A stretch of DNA of 64,000 nucleotides from Bacteroidales bacterium (GTDB lineage Bacteria > Bacteroidota > Bacteroidia > Bacteroidales > Marinilabiliaceae): contig JAFYCM010000093.1 of the NCBI GenBank assembly GCA_017539645.1, positions 1 through 64,000 of the forward strand, in the 5' to 3' direction. A program made the translations under genes and the position numbers. The notes beneath the pieces were generated by a model. It worked only from the letters and a program-made list of their open reading frames with translations. It searched no databases and was not told where the DNA came from. Positions 8,860-17,684 of the stretch are shown here, piece after piece; position 1 is the stretch's first letter, and the number at the start of each line of letters is the position of its first letter.

Positions 8860-9834
8860 ATGTCAAAAAAAACAATTCTTGTATCAGTTGCATGTGCTGC
8901 AATTTTTGTCTCATGCTCAGAAGTAGAATCATGGGAAACCCCAACGTCTGCCCCAATTGTTTATGATGAAAACCACATTCCTGAATTTGGAAGTTTTGAA
9001 TCTATGGTTCAAACAGGGTTGATGTGGGCTAATGCAGATGAGGAAGAACGTCGTGAAGCAGAAAACTATCCAAGCCTTCAGACTAAGATCGAAGATTTGA
9101 TAGACAAAGCAGAGGACATTATGGCGTTGCCAGCACTTTATCCAAATCTGTTTGAACTTGTTGAAGACAGCATTGTGCGCCCAACAACACCGAAAGCATA
9201 TGCATGTATGATGGATACAGCTGGCTATTTTCGAATCGGATTCAGATTGCATAAGATGCGTGGAAGTGTGCTTGCGTCTGGTCAGGATGCCACAAAAGAA
9301 TCTCTAACACAAGTACTAAATGGAGAAGAACCAGAATGTGGCTCTGATTATATAGTTGATGATGTGGTCGCATCGTCGGCAGAAAACTATAAGACAGCAT
9401 CTTACAGCAATGTGCATAATAAATTGGATGCTTCAGCACGTATATACGTATACACAGCCACATGCACGGGCATAACGAAAAGACGTTATATGGTTGAGGT
9501 GCTTACGGGTTGCTACTGTCGAGTTGATAGCAATGGTAAATGGCGCGCCGACAATACCAAAGTGGCAATCAATAAGTTGACTATAAAAGCTAATGGTTTG
9601 CACAACTTGGGTGGAGACTACAGCAATGCTGATTTCGATTATCAAGAAAACGTTATAGATAAGACTAACATGCAACTCAATGGCATTGCTACATGTAAGT
9701 CTGTTACATATGAAATTGGCGAGATTGTCAATTTTACCGAAAAAAGTTTTGCGTGCCCTGCGTTCAACGAACTACACATAGAAGCTACCAACGATAATAT
9801 CAGCGGCAATAAAGTCGTTATTGATTACAAGTAA
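8860..9834 (+). CDS. Lipoprotein of unknown function, first gene of a TonB-receptor operon
   Basis: 324 residues. A signal peptide with lipobox Cys19 (AAIFVSCSE) places it on a membrane, probably the outer one. I do not recognise the family. An acidic segment, DEEERREAENYPSLQTKIED, near residues 65-85 looks helical. The C-terminal half alternates short beta-like stretches and contains a CYC pair (TGCYCRVDS). The next gene starts 24 bases downstream and encodes a TonB-dependent receptor, so the protein is probably part of the same surface complex, as a binding or accessory lipoprotein. It does not have the TPR-like fold signature of SusD. Confidence 0.8.
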   Translation: MSKKTILVSVACAAIFVSCSEVESWETPTSAPIVYDENHIPEFGSFESMVQTGLMWANADEEERREAENYPSLQTKIEDLIDKAEDIMALPALYPNLFELVEDSIVRPTTPKAYACMMDTAGYFRIGFRLHKMRGSVLASGQDATKESLTQVLNGEEPECGSDYIVDDVVASSAENYKTASYSNVHNKLDASARIYVYTATCTGITKRRYMVEVLTGCYCRVDSNGKWRADNTKVAINKLTIKANGLHNLGGDYSNADFDYQENVIDKTNMQLNGIATCKSVTYEIGEIVNFTEKSFACPAFNELHIEATNDNISGNKVVIDYK

Positions 9835-9858
9835 TTACATACATATCTGTAAATAAAC

Positions 9859-12204
9859 ATGTTGCGTTATCTACTTTTGCTTTTCTGCATTCTATTTACC
9901 TATAATATTTTAGCGCAATCGCGCAGATTTCAGCTTATCGACGAATCTACCCACGAGACTATTCCTTACGCCAATTGCATAGTTGAAGAGACAAAACAAT
10001 ATGCCATCAGCGACGCTGAAGGTTACGTAGATATTGATGCCCAAAGCGGAACGCTGGTGGTGGTCTGCATGGGCTACGAGACACTTCGCTTACCACTTAA
10101 CGCTAATCTTCAGAGCATAATTAGCCTAAAGCAAAGCGTAAAGGCGCTCAACGAGGTCACCGTGTCGGCCACAGTTCCGCAATACGTACAGACGCAAATG
10201 AGCAAAACCACCATTCCAGTAAGCATGATAAAGAGTTTGCCTTCGATGGTGGGCGAGCCTGACATTATGAAGACGCTTACCATTTTGCCTGGCATATCGC
10301 AAACGAAAGATGGATACTCGAACATCGTCGTAAGAGGTGCCGACCGCGGACAAAGCCTCATACTTATGGACGGTATACGCATATATAATTACAACCATTT
10401 CGGCGGACTTATCTCGTTTGTCAATACCGATGTGGTGAAAAACGTAGATATATACAAAGCCGATTTTCCGTCGCGTTTTGGCGGCATGACTTCGGCTGTC
10501 ATTGATATTATTGGCAAGGACGGCGATAAGTCGGCACATCACATCAAGGCGAGTGTGGGCGTGACATCATCATCATTATACACCGAAGGACCTATTGGCG
10601 ATAAAGTCACATACGTACTTGCAGCACGAGTGAACTACCAGGGGTTGCTAACTCTTTTTACGCGTAGCCGATACAACATCGATGAATATCGAGCAGCAAA
10701 AGGCTCTCTGTCGCTTGGTGAATACTACAATATGTGGTTTTGGGATATGAATGGCCGTTTGCGTTGGCAGATGACGCCATCGGCAAGTCTCACAATGACG
10801 GTGTTCTCTGGTCACGATATGGACGATGCAAAGAATTATCAAGGAGCAAGCGATCGTAAACAGTTAGAAGAATACGTCACACGCGACGGCAACAGCGGCG
10901 TTGCGCTTACATTTAGCAAGGCTTTCGAGCGTGTTGTTTGGCGCACCACAGCCAGTTTTTCGAACTATGCAACTAACGAAAGTTACGAGACAGAAGAGGT
11001 TGACTTTCGCACCGACCGCACCACAAACGAACTTACCGACATACGTAGCAATATTCGCGATTTGTACATAACCTCCATAGCCACTACAACGCTCGGCCGT
11101 CATTCGCTAAATGCTGGCGTAGACGTTGTGAACTCGTGGCTTCGCCCAGCTCGCGAGCATTATAAATTGTCGACAATCGTAGATTCATATCCATACGAAC
11201 CTATTCAATTTGAGAATATCGACACCGTAACAGGCTCATCGACAGCGCACTCGATGGAGTTGTCGTTTTTTGTTGGTGATGATATAAAATTTGGCAGCCT
11301 CGATGCATTGAATATTGGCCTGCGTGCATCACATTTCGATAGTGAAACGGGTAACCACAACAGTCTTGAACCGCGCATTGGTTATCGTCATCTCATTGAT
11401 GACAATTCATCGGTAAAAATGAGTTTTGCCACCATGAGGCAGTTTACGCATTCTATTGTGAATAGCAGCGAAGGCTTCGAAACGGAAGTTCGCCTGACGG
11501 CATCTGGCAAGTTGCCTCCGCAAGAGTCGAATCAAGTGGCTGCGGGATACTATTATGCCAACGACGAAAGTAAACTAAATTTTTCTGTCGAAGTCTATTA
11601 CAAAACTATGCACCATTTGCTCGATTACATATCGTACGACCCCGAAAATCGTGGCGGTGTGGCATTTTTTGATAATAACATTATTTCGGGCGGTCGCGGC
11701 CGTAGCTACGGATTGGAACTGCAAGCCGCAAAAGATTTCAAAGGCGTCAGCTGCGGATTATCATACACACTTTCGAGAAGCGAACGCAAGTCCTCCGAAA
11801 TCGACGGTGGGCGGTGGTTCAAAGCCAATTTCGACCGCACTCACGACCTTACAGCACACGCCACAACTAACTTCGGGCATTGGCAGGCAAGTGCGCTCTT
11901 CACCATATCTACAGGTGTACCATGCAACGTACCTATAGCTATGCACGAGGCAACAAACGAGATTGCAGGCTACTACATATATGGCAAGCGCAATTCGTCA
12001 CGCATACCAACGTATCATAGGCTCGACATAGGTGTACGTCGTTGGCACATTGCTAAACGCGGATTGCGCCACGAATGGTCGTTTAACCTCAACAACGCCT
12101 ATGCGCACGCCAACGCGCTTTCCATATATTACAAAGATGGGAAACTATATCAAACGTCAAGATTGTTCATAATACCATCACTCAACTATACTATAAGTAT
12201 CTAA
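9859..12204 (+). CDS. TonB-dependent outer-membrane receptor with carboxypeptidase-regulatory-like domain
   Basis: 781 residues. Signal peptide (cleavage after ILAQ), then a CarboxypepD_reg-like domain at about 22-95 (TIPYANCIVEETKQYAISDAEG). The plug follows at about 105-215 (PDIMKTLTILPGISQTKDG, VVRGADRGQSLILMDGIRIY), then a 22-strand-type barrel ending in an aromatic/hydrophobic C-terminal strand (SLNYTISI). It imports a ligand across the outer membrane using TonB energy. It is shorter than SusC proteins (about 1,000 residues) and belongs to the class paired with DUF4249 lipoproteins. The flanking lipoprotein genes are 24 and 13 bases away, indicating one transcript. Ligand unknown. Confidence 0.92.
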   Translation: MLRYLLLLFCILFTYNILAQSRRFQLIDESTHETIPYANCIVEETKQYAISDAEGYVDIDAQSGTLVVVCMGYETLRLPLNANLQSIISLKQSVKALNEVTVSATVPQYVQTQMSKTTIPVSMIKSLPSMVGEPDIMKTLTILPGISQTKDGYSNIVVRGADRGQSLILMDGIRIYNYNHFGGLISFVNTDVVKNVDIYKADFPSRFGGMTSAVIDIIGKDGDKSAHHIKASVGVTSSSLYTEGPIGDKVTYVLAARVNYQGLLTLFTRSRYNIDEYRAAKGSLSLGEYYNMWFWDMNGRLRWQMTPSASLTMTVFSGHDMDDAKNYQGASDRKQLEEYVTRDGNSGVALTFSKAFERVVWRTTASFSNYATNESYETEEVDFRTDRTTNELTDIRSNIRDLYITSIATTTLGRHSLNAGVDVVNSWLRPAREHYKLSTIVDSYPYEPIQFENIDTVTGSSTAHSMELSFFVGDDIKFGSLDALNIGLRASHFDSETGNHNSLEPRIGYRHLIDDNSSVKMSFATMRQFTHSIVNSSEGFETEVRLTASGKLPPQESNQVAAGYYYANDESKLNFSVEVYYKTMHHLLDYISYDPENRGGVAFFDNNIISGGRGRSYGLELQAAKDFKGVSCGLSYTLSRSERKSSEIDGGRWFKANFDRTHDLTAHATTNFGHWQASALFTISTGVPCNVPIAMHEATNEIAGYYIYGKRNSSRIPTYHRLDIGVRRWHIAKRGLRHEWSFNLNNAYAHANALSIYYKDGKLYQTSRLFIIPSLNYTISI

Positions 12205-12217
12205 TAATTACATAGAT

Positions 12218-13132
12218 ATGAAATCATATATATTGTCAGCCATTGCACTTATGTCGGTGAGCTGCGTCACTCCAGAACTATATTACGATACATACGATAA
12301 AGAAATCTGCGGTTCACACTATTTTGCAGAACCTCAACTTGATGTATACGCAACGATTAGTAATGCTGATGGTTTGCACGGCACGGTGCAAATAACTACA
12401 ACGCCTGATGCAAAAAACAGAAATACAGCGCCCCAAAATATTGAGATTTTTCTCAAGTCTGATAATGAGACTATCGCAAAGACAATTGCAGAACCAGTCG
12501 AAAACGAAAATTATGCAGTATTCGACATTTCTACCGAAAAACTTAGGTTCGACTACACCAAAGAATATGTGATTGAAGTTGCTAGTGCCGAGTATGGCAC
12601 TGCTTCTTCTGAAGCCATATCGCTAGTGAAGCCATTCGAGGTTGATACGTTGGGCTGCTTGTTTGATTATCATAGCGGCTGCGAATTTTTTGCTAAACTT
12701 CAAAATAGTTCTGCCGATACGTATTATGCAATGAATATTCGTACGTATTACAATGGCGAAATCTACGAAGGAGACGAGTTTGCTATACGCGGTATCGATG
12801 CTAACGAAGTTCAGAAAGCAGGCACAATCGGCGTTACAAAGTACGCTTACGTCGATGGACCGTGGGAGGCTCGAACGGAAGATAACAAACGTGTTTATGT
12901 CGATTCGGTTCGTGTAGATTTGGTAAAGTACTCTTCTGCGCTCACCACCTTTGCCTTAGACCTGATGCTTGCTGAGGAGACTTACAACGATGGTTTTGCC
13001 GATGCACCCAAACAAGTGTCATCCAATATGATTGGCGGCATAGGCTTCTGTGGCAGCTACTACGTCATTAGCAAGACATTCTACAACGACGTACATTACG
13101 GCAACAAACTCAGAGACGAATTTGATAGATAA
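12218..13132 (+). CDS. DUF4249-like lipoprotein, partner of the TonB receptor
   Basis: 304 residues with a lipoprotein signal (ALMSVSCVT, Cys16). The layout fits DUF4249: an N-terminal beta domain (LDVYATISNADGLHGTVQIT), and a C-terminal SSNMIGGIGFCGSYYV resembling the SNIxGGLGIFGG signature of that family. DUF4249 proteins are typically encoded directly behind TonB-dependent receptors of this length, as here (13 bases apart). They are thought to act at the outer membrane with the receptor, although the biochemical role is unknown. This is the last gene of the operon. Assignment to DUF4249 is by eye and would be confirmed by a profile search. Confidence 0.75.
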   Translation: MKSYILSAIALMSVSCVTPELYYDTYDKEICGSHYFAEPQLDVYATISNADGLHGTVQITTTPDAKNRNTAPQNIEIFLKSDNETIAKTIAEPVENENYAVFDISTEKLRFDYTKEYVIEVASAEYGTASSEAISLVKPFEVDTLGCLFDYHSGCEFFAKLQNSSADTYYAMNIRTYYNGEIYEGDEFAIRGIDANEVQKAGTIGVTKYAYVDGPWEARTEDNKRVYVDSVRVDLVKYSSALTTFALDLMLAEETYNDGFADAPKQVSSNMIGGIGFCGSYYVISKTFYNDVHYGNKLRDEFDR

Positions 13133-13279
13133 GGCTGCCTCTTTTTGAGAGGTTAGAATCCTATATATCTGTGAATTATGCATTTTATTGCAATGTAGCA
13201 AATGTCTCCGCCTCGCTCATAACGACAACAAACTCGTAATTAGTGACACATTACTCATAATTACTAAACATAATTATGT

Positions 13280-13287
13280 TAATTTCG
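13280..13287 (+). promoter_or_regulatory. Possible -7 element (TAATTTCG) of the recombinase gene
   Basis: One mismatch to TAnnTTTG, 28 bases before the start at 13315. A TTCG-ending form also precedes the GH28 and second GH31 genes in this window. Confidence 0.35.
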
Positions 13288-13314
13288 CCAGCGAAAAAGC
13301 AATAATTACTCCAC

Positions 13315-14220
13315 ATGATTTGGGAAAAAGAACTTGAAGACTTCAAGCAATATTTGAAACTCGAAAAAGGATTATCGAACAACTCCATAAATGCATATAT
13401 CGTTGATTTATCGAAACTTATCACGTATGTAGCGAGCATCAACGAGGACCTAAAGCCCGAAGACATCAACGCAGAACACCTTCGCGGCCTGATGAACCAG
13501 TTGGCAGAGAAAAACATCAGTCCGCGCACGCAATCGCGCGTAATTAGCGGCATAAAATCGTTCTTCCGCTTCCTACTGCTCGAAGAGATAATCGATAAAG
13601 ACCCCACTGCCCTACTCGAAACACCGAAAATTGGGCGCAAGTTGCCTGTGGTGCTGTCGATTGACGAAATTCAAAGCATTTTGGACACCATCGACACCGA
13701 TAAAATAGAGGGCTACCGCAACCGCGCCATCATCGAAACGCTCTACAGCTGCGGTCTGCGCGTGTCGGAGCTAACAGAGCTGAAGCTATCGAACCTCTTC
13801 TTCGAATCGGGCTACATAAAAGTGGAAGGCAAAGGCAGCAAAGAGCGCCTCGTACCAATTGGTGCTAAGGCTGTTAGCGATATAAATAATTACGTAGATA
13901 ATTATCGACGTATGATGAACATCAAGAAGGATTACGAGGATATTCTCTTCCTCAACCGCACTGGCACAAAGCTCTCGCGTGTGATGGTTTTCTCTATTAT
14001 AAAAGATGCAGTCAAAGCAGCTGGCATCAACAAAGTGGTGAGCCCACACACCTTCCGCCATTCGTTTGCCACGCACCTAATTCAAGGTGGAGCCAACGTT
14101 CGCGCAGTGCAGGAAATGCTTGGTCATGAGTCTATTATGACTACCGAAATTTATACGCACCTCGACAACGAGCACCTACGTTCGACAATGGAAAACTGTC
14201 ATCCTTATAAAGAAGAATAA
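13315..14220 (+). CDS. xerD: Tyrosine recombinase XerC/XerD
   Basis: 301 residues, the normal length for Xer proteins. N-terminal SAM-like core-binding domain (about 5-90, FKQYLKLEKGLSNNSINAY) and C-terminal catalytic domain with all the expected residues: Arg149 (CGLRVSEL), Lys174 (GKGSKERL), His245 and Arg248 (HTFRHSFATH), His271 (LGHES) and nucleophile Tyr280 (TEIYTHLD). It resolves chromosome dimers at dif together with its partner Xer and FtsK. Bacteroidales also have many integrase relatives, but the length, lack of extra domains and housekeeping neighbourhood favour the cellular Xer. The DUF2461 gene begins two bases after its stop codon. Confidence 0.9.
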   Translation: MIWEKELEDFKQYLKLEKGLSNNSINAYIVDLSKLITYVASINEDLKPEDINAEHLRGLMNQLAEKNISPRTQSRVISGIKSFFRFLLLEEIIDKDPTALLETPKIGRKLPVVLSIDEIQSILDTIDTDKIEGYRNRAIIETLYSCGLRVSELTELKLSNLFFESGYIKVEGKGSKERLVPIGAKAVSDINNYVDNYRRMMNIKKDYEDILFLNRTGTKLSRVMVFSIIKDAVKAAGINKVVSPHTFRHSFATHLIQGGANVRAVQEMLGHESIMTTEIYTHLDNEHLRSTMENCHPYKEE

Positions 14221-14222
14221 CC

Positions 14223-14903
14223 ATGAAAGCCGACATACAAATACTCGAATTTTTGAGAGACCTGATGGTCAACAACAACCGCGAGTGGTTCAAAGCTAAC
14301 AAAGAACGCTACGACGCGGCACATGCTGCATTCATAGAACTTGCAAGCCACTTCATAGACGTAGTCTCTACCATCGACCCAACGATTGGTCACCCCGATG
14401 TGAAAAACTGCGTATATCGCATCTATCGCGATGTGCGTTTCTCGGCAGACAAGTCGCCATACAAACGCCACATGGCACTATTCGTCACGCCTACTGGCCG
14501 AAATGGCAATTTGCCGGGATACTATTTCCATGTAGAGCCAGGACAATCTTTCTTTGGCGGCGGACACTATTGTTTTTCGAGCGACGAACTAAAACGCGTA
14601 CGAAGCGAAATCTGCAATTTTCCAGACGATATAAGCGCCGCCGTAAGTAGCATAACTAATTATCACCATGGCGAGCTATGGGGCGAGAAACTAAAACGCT
14701 TGCCAGCTGGATTCGAAGCGCGTAAAGATGTGGAGCCTATTCTGCTTCACAAAACACTCTGTTCGAGCTTCACTTTCAGCGACGACGAAATTTTTGGTGG
14801 CGACATCGACGAAATATTCACTAACGCAGTATCGGCATCAAAACCTCTCGTGCAATTCATCAACAGAGCAATTACTGCCCCCGACGAGACAGTAGATTTC
14901 TAA
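14223..14903 (+). CDS. DUF2461 (TIGR02453) family protein
   Basis: 226 residues matching the DUF2461 family by eye: LEFLRDLMVNNNREWFKANKERYD at the start, VYRIYRDVRFSADKSPYKRH in the middle and FHVEPGQSFFGGGHYCFSSDELKRVRSEI further on. The function of the family is not established. No signal peptide, so cytosolic. It is translationally linked to the recombinase gene (two-base gap) and ends six bases before the stop of the convergent PspC gene. Confidence 0.9.
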   Translation: MKADIQILEFLRDLMVNNNREWFKANKERYDAAHAAFIELASHFIDVVSTIDPTIGHPDVKNCVYRIYRDVRFSADKSPYKRHMALFVTPTGRNGNLPGYYFHVEPGQSFFGGGHYCFSSDELKRVRSEICNFPDDISAAVSSITNYHHGELWGEKLKRLPAGFEARKDVEPILLHKTLCSSFTFSDDEIFGGDIDEIFTNAVSASKPLVQFINRAITAPDETVDF

Positions 14904-14909
14904 CGGAGT

Positions 14910-15086
14910 CTACTGTTCGGGCATAATGAGCCACAAAAGCAGATAGATCAGCACGCCAGAGAAGGCCGTTCCAATGGTGAGTAGGACGTAGATTAGGCGA
15001 ACGAGAGTTTTGTCTAAATTCAGCGATTCGGCTATTCCGCCGCATACGCCACCGATTACTTTGTCTGCAGATTTATGAAGTGACAT
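14910..15086 (-). CDS. Small PspC-domain membrane protein (58 aa)
   Basis: Translating the minus strand from the ATG at 15086 gives 58 residues: a PspC head, SADKVIGGVCGGIAESLNLD, a KTLVRLIYVLL segment, and one hydrophobic helix, TAFSGVLIYLLLWLIMPEQ. The VIGGVCGGIAE and LVRLIYVLLT signatures are characteristic of PspC (phage-shock-protein C) domains, which act in envelope stress sensing. This is a minimal PspC with no extra domains, common in Bacteroidetes. It is convergent with the DUF2461 gene. A -7 element (15116-15123) lies 29 bases upstream of the start. Confidence 0.93.
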   Translation of the reverse strand: MSLHKSADKVIGGVCGGIAESLNLDKTLVRLIYVLLTIGTAFSGVLIYLLLWLIMPEQ

Positions 15087-15115
15087 TATTGTAAATATTT
15101 ATGTAAACTACACGC

Positions 15116-15123
15116 CAAAGATA
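15116..15123 (-). promoter_or_regulatory. -7 element (TATCTTTG) of the PspC gene
   Basis: On the minus strand the sequence is an exact TAnnTTTG, 29 bases before the ATG at 15086. The -33 position is weak (GTTG at 15149-15146, 22-base spacer). Confidence 0.5.
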
Positions 15124-15205
15124 CAGCGAAATAGATTTCTGCAGCCAACTAAAAATCAAAATCGCGCAACAAGAATGTGACATCAGCATACTTATACGTA
15201 TGCAT

Positions 15206-15252
15206 ATAAAAAAGGACACAAACGCCATCAACAAGATGACATCTGTGTCCTT
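15206..15252 (-). terminator. Rho-independent terminator of htpG
   Basis: On the minus strand AAGGACACA (15252-15244) pairs with TGTGTCCTT (15220-15212) and is followed by a T-rich tail. It lies 29 bases after the htpG stop. Confidence 0.8.
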
Positions 15253-15281
15253 CGATTTTGTGTTTATATGAATACGGATGT

Positions 15282-17339
15282 TTATTTCATCAAATCGATA
15301 CTACGCTTTACGAACTGAGCGAGTTTTTCTCCGCTAAGCATACCATTTTGTAGCAATGCAAGGTCGATGAGTTGGTTAATTTGCTTCTGGCTGTGAGCGA
15401 AATCGCCAATTATGCTCGTACGTTTTGTAGAGAGTTCGCTAAGTTTCTTCTCCACATCGGCAAGAGCGTCTTTATCGGCTTGAGGAATCTCCTCGTCCTT
15501 CTTACCCTCTTTGGCCTTGTTGAGTTCGTTTTTGCGAGCCTCCGAAGCCTCAATATCGCTATAGATAGGCGCAAGTTGCTCTTTAGTAGCCGACTCTTCG
15601 TCAGCAAGAATTTTAGCAACAAGCGGATGGTCTGCGTTAACAACAATGTTGAACGTGTCGGGCATCTCGCCATAGAACGACATCATGCCACCTTGAATCT
15701 GCGACATTTCCTTCATACGGCGCATCCATTCGTTTTGCGTAATTACAACTGGCATTGCCGTAGCGCCAAGCGTCTCAACAGACACGTTGAAGTTCGTCTT
15801 CTCGATGGTAGGAAGTTCAGCGCGGAACGTCTCCTCGAGTTCGCTCTTCTGATGTGTAGAAAGTTGTAGTTCGTTAGCATTCTCCTTGGCAATAAGTTTA
15901 TCAACCACATCGGCGTCGACGCGAGAGAAACGGCTCTTTTCCCATTTCTGCTCAAACTGGTTCATAACAGGCGTATCGAGCTGACCGTCCATCAGGAGCA
16001 CATCGTAGCCTTTCTCTTTAGCAGTTTCGATGGCTGAGTATTGCGCATTTTTATTATTTGCATAGAGATAAACGAGCGTGCCGTCTTTGTCGGTTTGGTT
16101 TGCCTTGATAAGTTCTTTATACTCGTCGAGCGTATAATATTTACCATCGACATTTTTGAAGAGCATAAACTTCTGGGCGCGCTCGGCAAACTTCTCGTCG
16201 GTTAGCAAACCGTATTGAATGAAGATCTTCAAGTCGTCCCACTTCTGCTCGAAGGTCGCGCGGTCGGTTTTGAATATCTCCTCAAGTTGGTCGGCAACTT
16301 TCTTAGTGATGTGCGAAGCAATCTTCTTCACATTCGAGTCGCTTTGTAGATATGAGCGCGAAACGTTAAGCGGAATATCTGGCGAATCTATTACGCCGTG
16401 CAGAAGCGTAAGGAAGTCGGGCACAATGCCTTCTACACTATCGGTAACGAAAACCTGATTGCAATAGAGCTGAATCTTGTTGCGACTGAGCTCGACGTTG
16501 TTCTTTATTTTCGGGAAGTAAAGAATACCCGTGAGTGTGAACGGATAATCGACATTCAAGTGGATATGGAAAAGCGGTTCTTCGGCCATAGGATAGAGTT
16601 GGCGATAGAACTTCTCGTAATCCTCCTCTTTGAGCGATGCAGGTTTCTTAGTCCAAGCTGGCTCGGTATCGTTTATTACGTTGTCGGCATCGGTATCTAC
16701 ATACTTACCACCTTTCCACTCTTTCTTTTTACCATATACAATAGGTATAGGCAAGAATTTGCAGTATTTATTGAGCAAATCTTCGATTTTCTTCTCATCG
16801 AGGAAGTCTTTTTCTTCTTCTGAGATATGCATAATGATGTCCGTACCACGTTCGTCACGATTGTCATCATCGAGCGTATATTCAGGGTCGCCCGTACATT
16901 GCCAACGAACTGCTTGCGCGCCATCTTTATACGACTTTGTAAGTATCTCTACTTTGTCGCTCACCATGAAGGCCGAGTAGAAGCCCATACCAAAGTGTCC
17001 GATGATGGTAGCGGCGTCGTCTTTATGCTTTTCGAGGAACTCTTCGGCGCCCGAGAATGCTATCTGATTTATGTATTTTTCAACCTCTTCACGCGTCATA
17101 CCAATACCATTATCGCTGACGGTGATAGTCTTGGCATCTTTATCTACCTTGACGCTAACCTTTAGGTCGGTAACATCGCCATTGTATTCGCCACGTTGAG
17201 CGATAACCTTGAGTTTTTGCGACGCATCTACAGCGTTAGAAACTATCTCGCGAAGGAAGATGTCGTGGTCCGAATAGAGGAACTTCTTGATGATTGGAAA
17301 CAAATCTTTGGTGCTAACACCAATCTTACCATTTGCCAT
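15282..17339 (-). CDS. htpG: Molecular chaperone HtpG (bacterial Hsp90)
   Basis: 685 residues, slightly longer than E. coli HtpG, as usual in Bacteroidetes. The GHKL ATPase motifs are intact: FLREIVSNAVDASQKL, SDNGIGMTREEVEKYI and GHFGMGFYSAFMVSDKVE. The middle domain has YPFTLTGILYFPK and LNVSRSYLQSDSNVKKI. The C-terminal dimerisation domain contains a charged insertion, NELNKAKEGKKDEEIP, followed by a helical stretch. A cytosolic ATP-dependent chaperone for client proteins under stress. It is monocistronic with its own terminator. No heat-shock operator that I recognise is present in the 345-base region upstream. Confidence 0.97.
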   Translation of the reverse strand: MANGKIGVSTKDLFPIIKKFLYSDHDIFLREIVSNAVDASQKLKVIAQRGEYNGDVTDLKVSVKVDKDAKTITVSDNGIGMTREEVEKYINQIAFSGAEEFLEKHKDDAATIIGHFGMGFYSAFMVSDKVEILTKSYKDGAQAVRWQCTGDPEYTLDDDNRDERGTDIIMHISEEEKDFLDEKKIEDLLNKYCKFLPIPIVYGKKKEWKGGKYVDTDADNVINDTEPAWTKKPASLKEEDYEKFYRQLYPMAEEPLFHIHLNVDYPFTLTGILYFPKIKNNVELSRNKIQLYCNQVFVTDSVEGIVPDFLTLLHGVIDSPDIPLNVSRSYLQSDSNVKKIASHITKKVADQLEEIFKTDRATFEQKWDDLKIFIQYGLLTDEKFAERAQKFMLFKNVDGKYYTLDEYKELIKANQTDKDGTLVYLYANNKNAQYSAIETAKEKGYDVLLMDGQLDTPVMNQFEQKWEKSRFSRVDADVVDKLIAKENANELQLSTHQKSELEETFRAELPTIEKTNFNVSVETLGATAMPVVITQNEWMRRMKEMSQIQGGMMSFYGEMPDTFNIVVNADHPLVAKILADEESATKEQLAPIYSDIEASEARKNELNKAKEGKKDEEIPQADKDALADVEKKLSELSTKRTSIIGDFAHSQKQINQLIDLALLQNGMLSGEKLAQFVKRSIDLMK

Positions 17340-17684
17340 TGTTTATATTTTATTTAGTTGATTACTAAGCGTTTATGGTATTTACATAGAAATACCGCGC
17401 GCCTTCGAGCAAAGGCTGTGCCAATGCACTTTTTCGGACACTTTTGGCTAATACATATACATACGCGCGAACACAATTCGGACAAAGGTGACACGAGAAT
17501 AATTACGAGTTATGAGTTACGAATTACGAGTTATGAGTTACGAATTACGAGTTGTGAGTTACGAAATACAAGTTCGTAATTATGAATTATGAATTAATGA
17601 ATTCATGACTCACCCACATAACTTAATAATTGTTAATTTTACACCATCTAATAAAACAACGAAAGAACAGAACGTTTCTACATC
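17340..17684. other. Divergent intergenic region (345 bases)
   Basis: Between htpG and the DUF6057 gene, both transcribed outward. The central part is heptanucleotide microsatellite (17501-17604). I find no exact TAnnTTTG for either gene, no ORF that is not made of the repeat, and no RNA structure. Confidence 0.5.
17501..17604. repeat. Heptanucleotide microsatellite (ARTTACG / ARTTATG)n
   Basis: About 14 consecutive 7-bp units such as AATTACG, AGTTATG and AGTTGTG, drifting to AATTATG at the right-hand end. Same family as at 373-500, 5640-5712 and 36901-36945. Confidence 0.8.

Noticed and set aside
8860-12204. SusC/SusD pair
   Set aside because: The receptor is too short for SusC, and the lipoproteins on both sides lack SusD features; DUF4249 pairing fits better.
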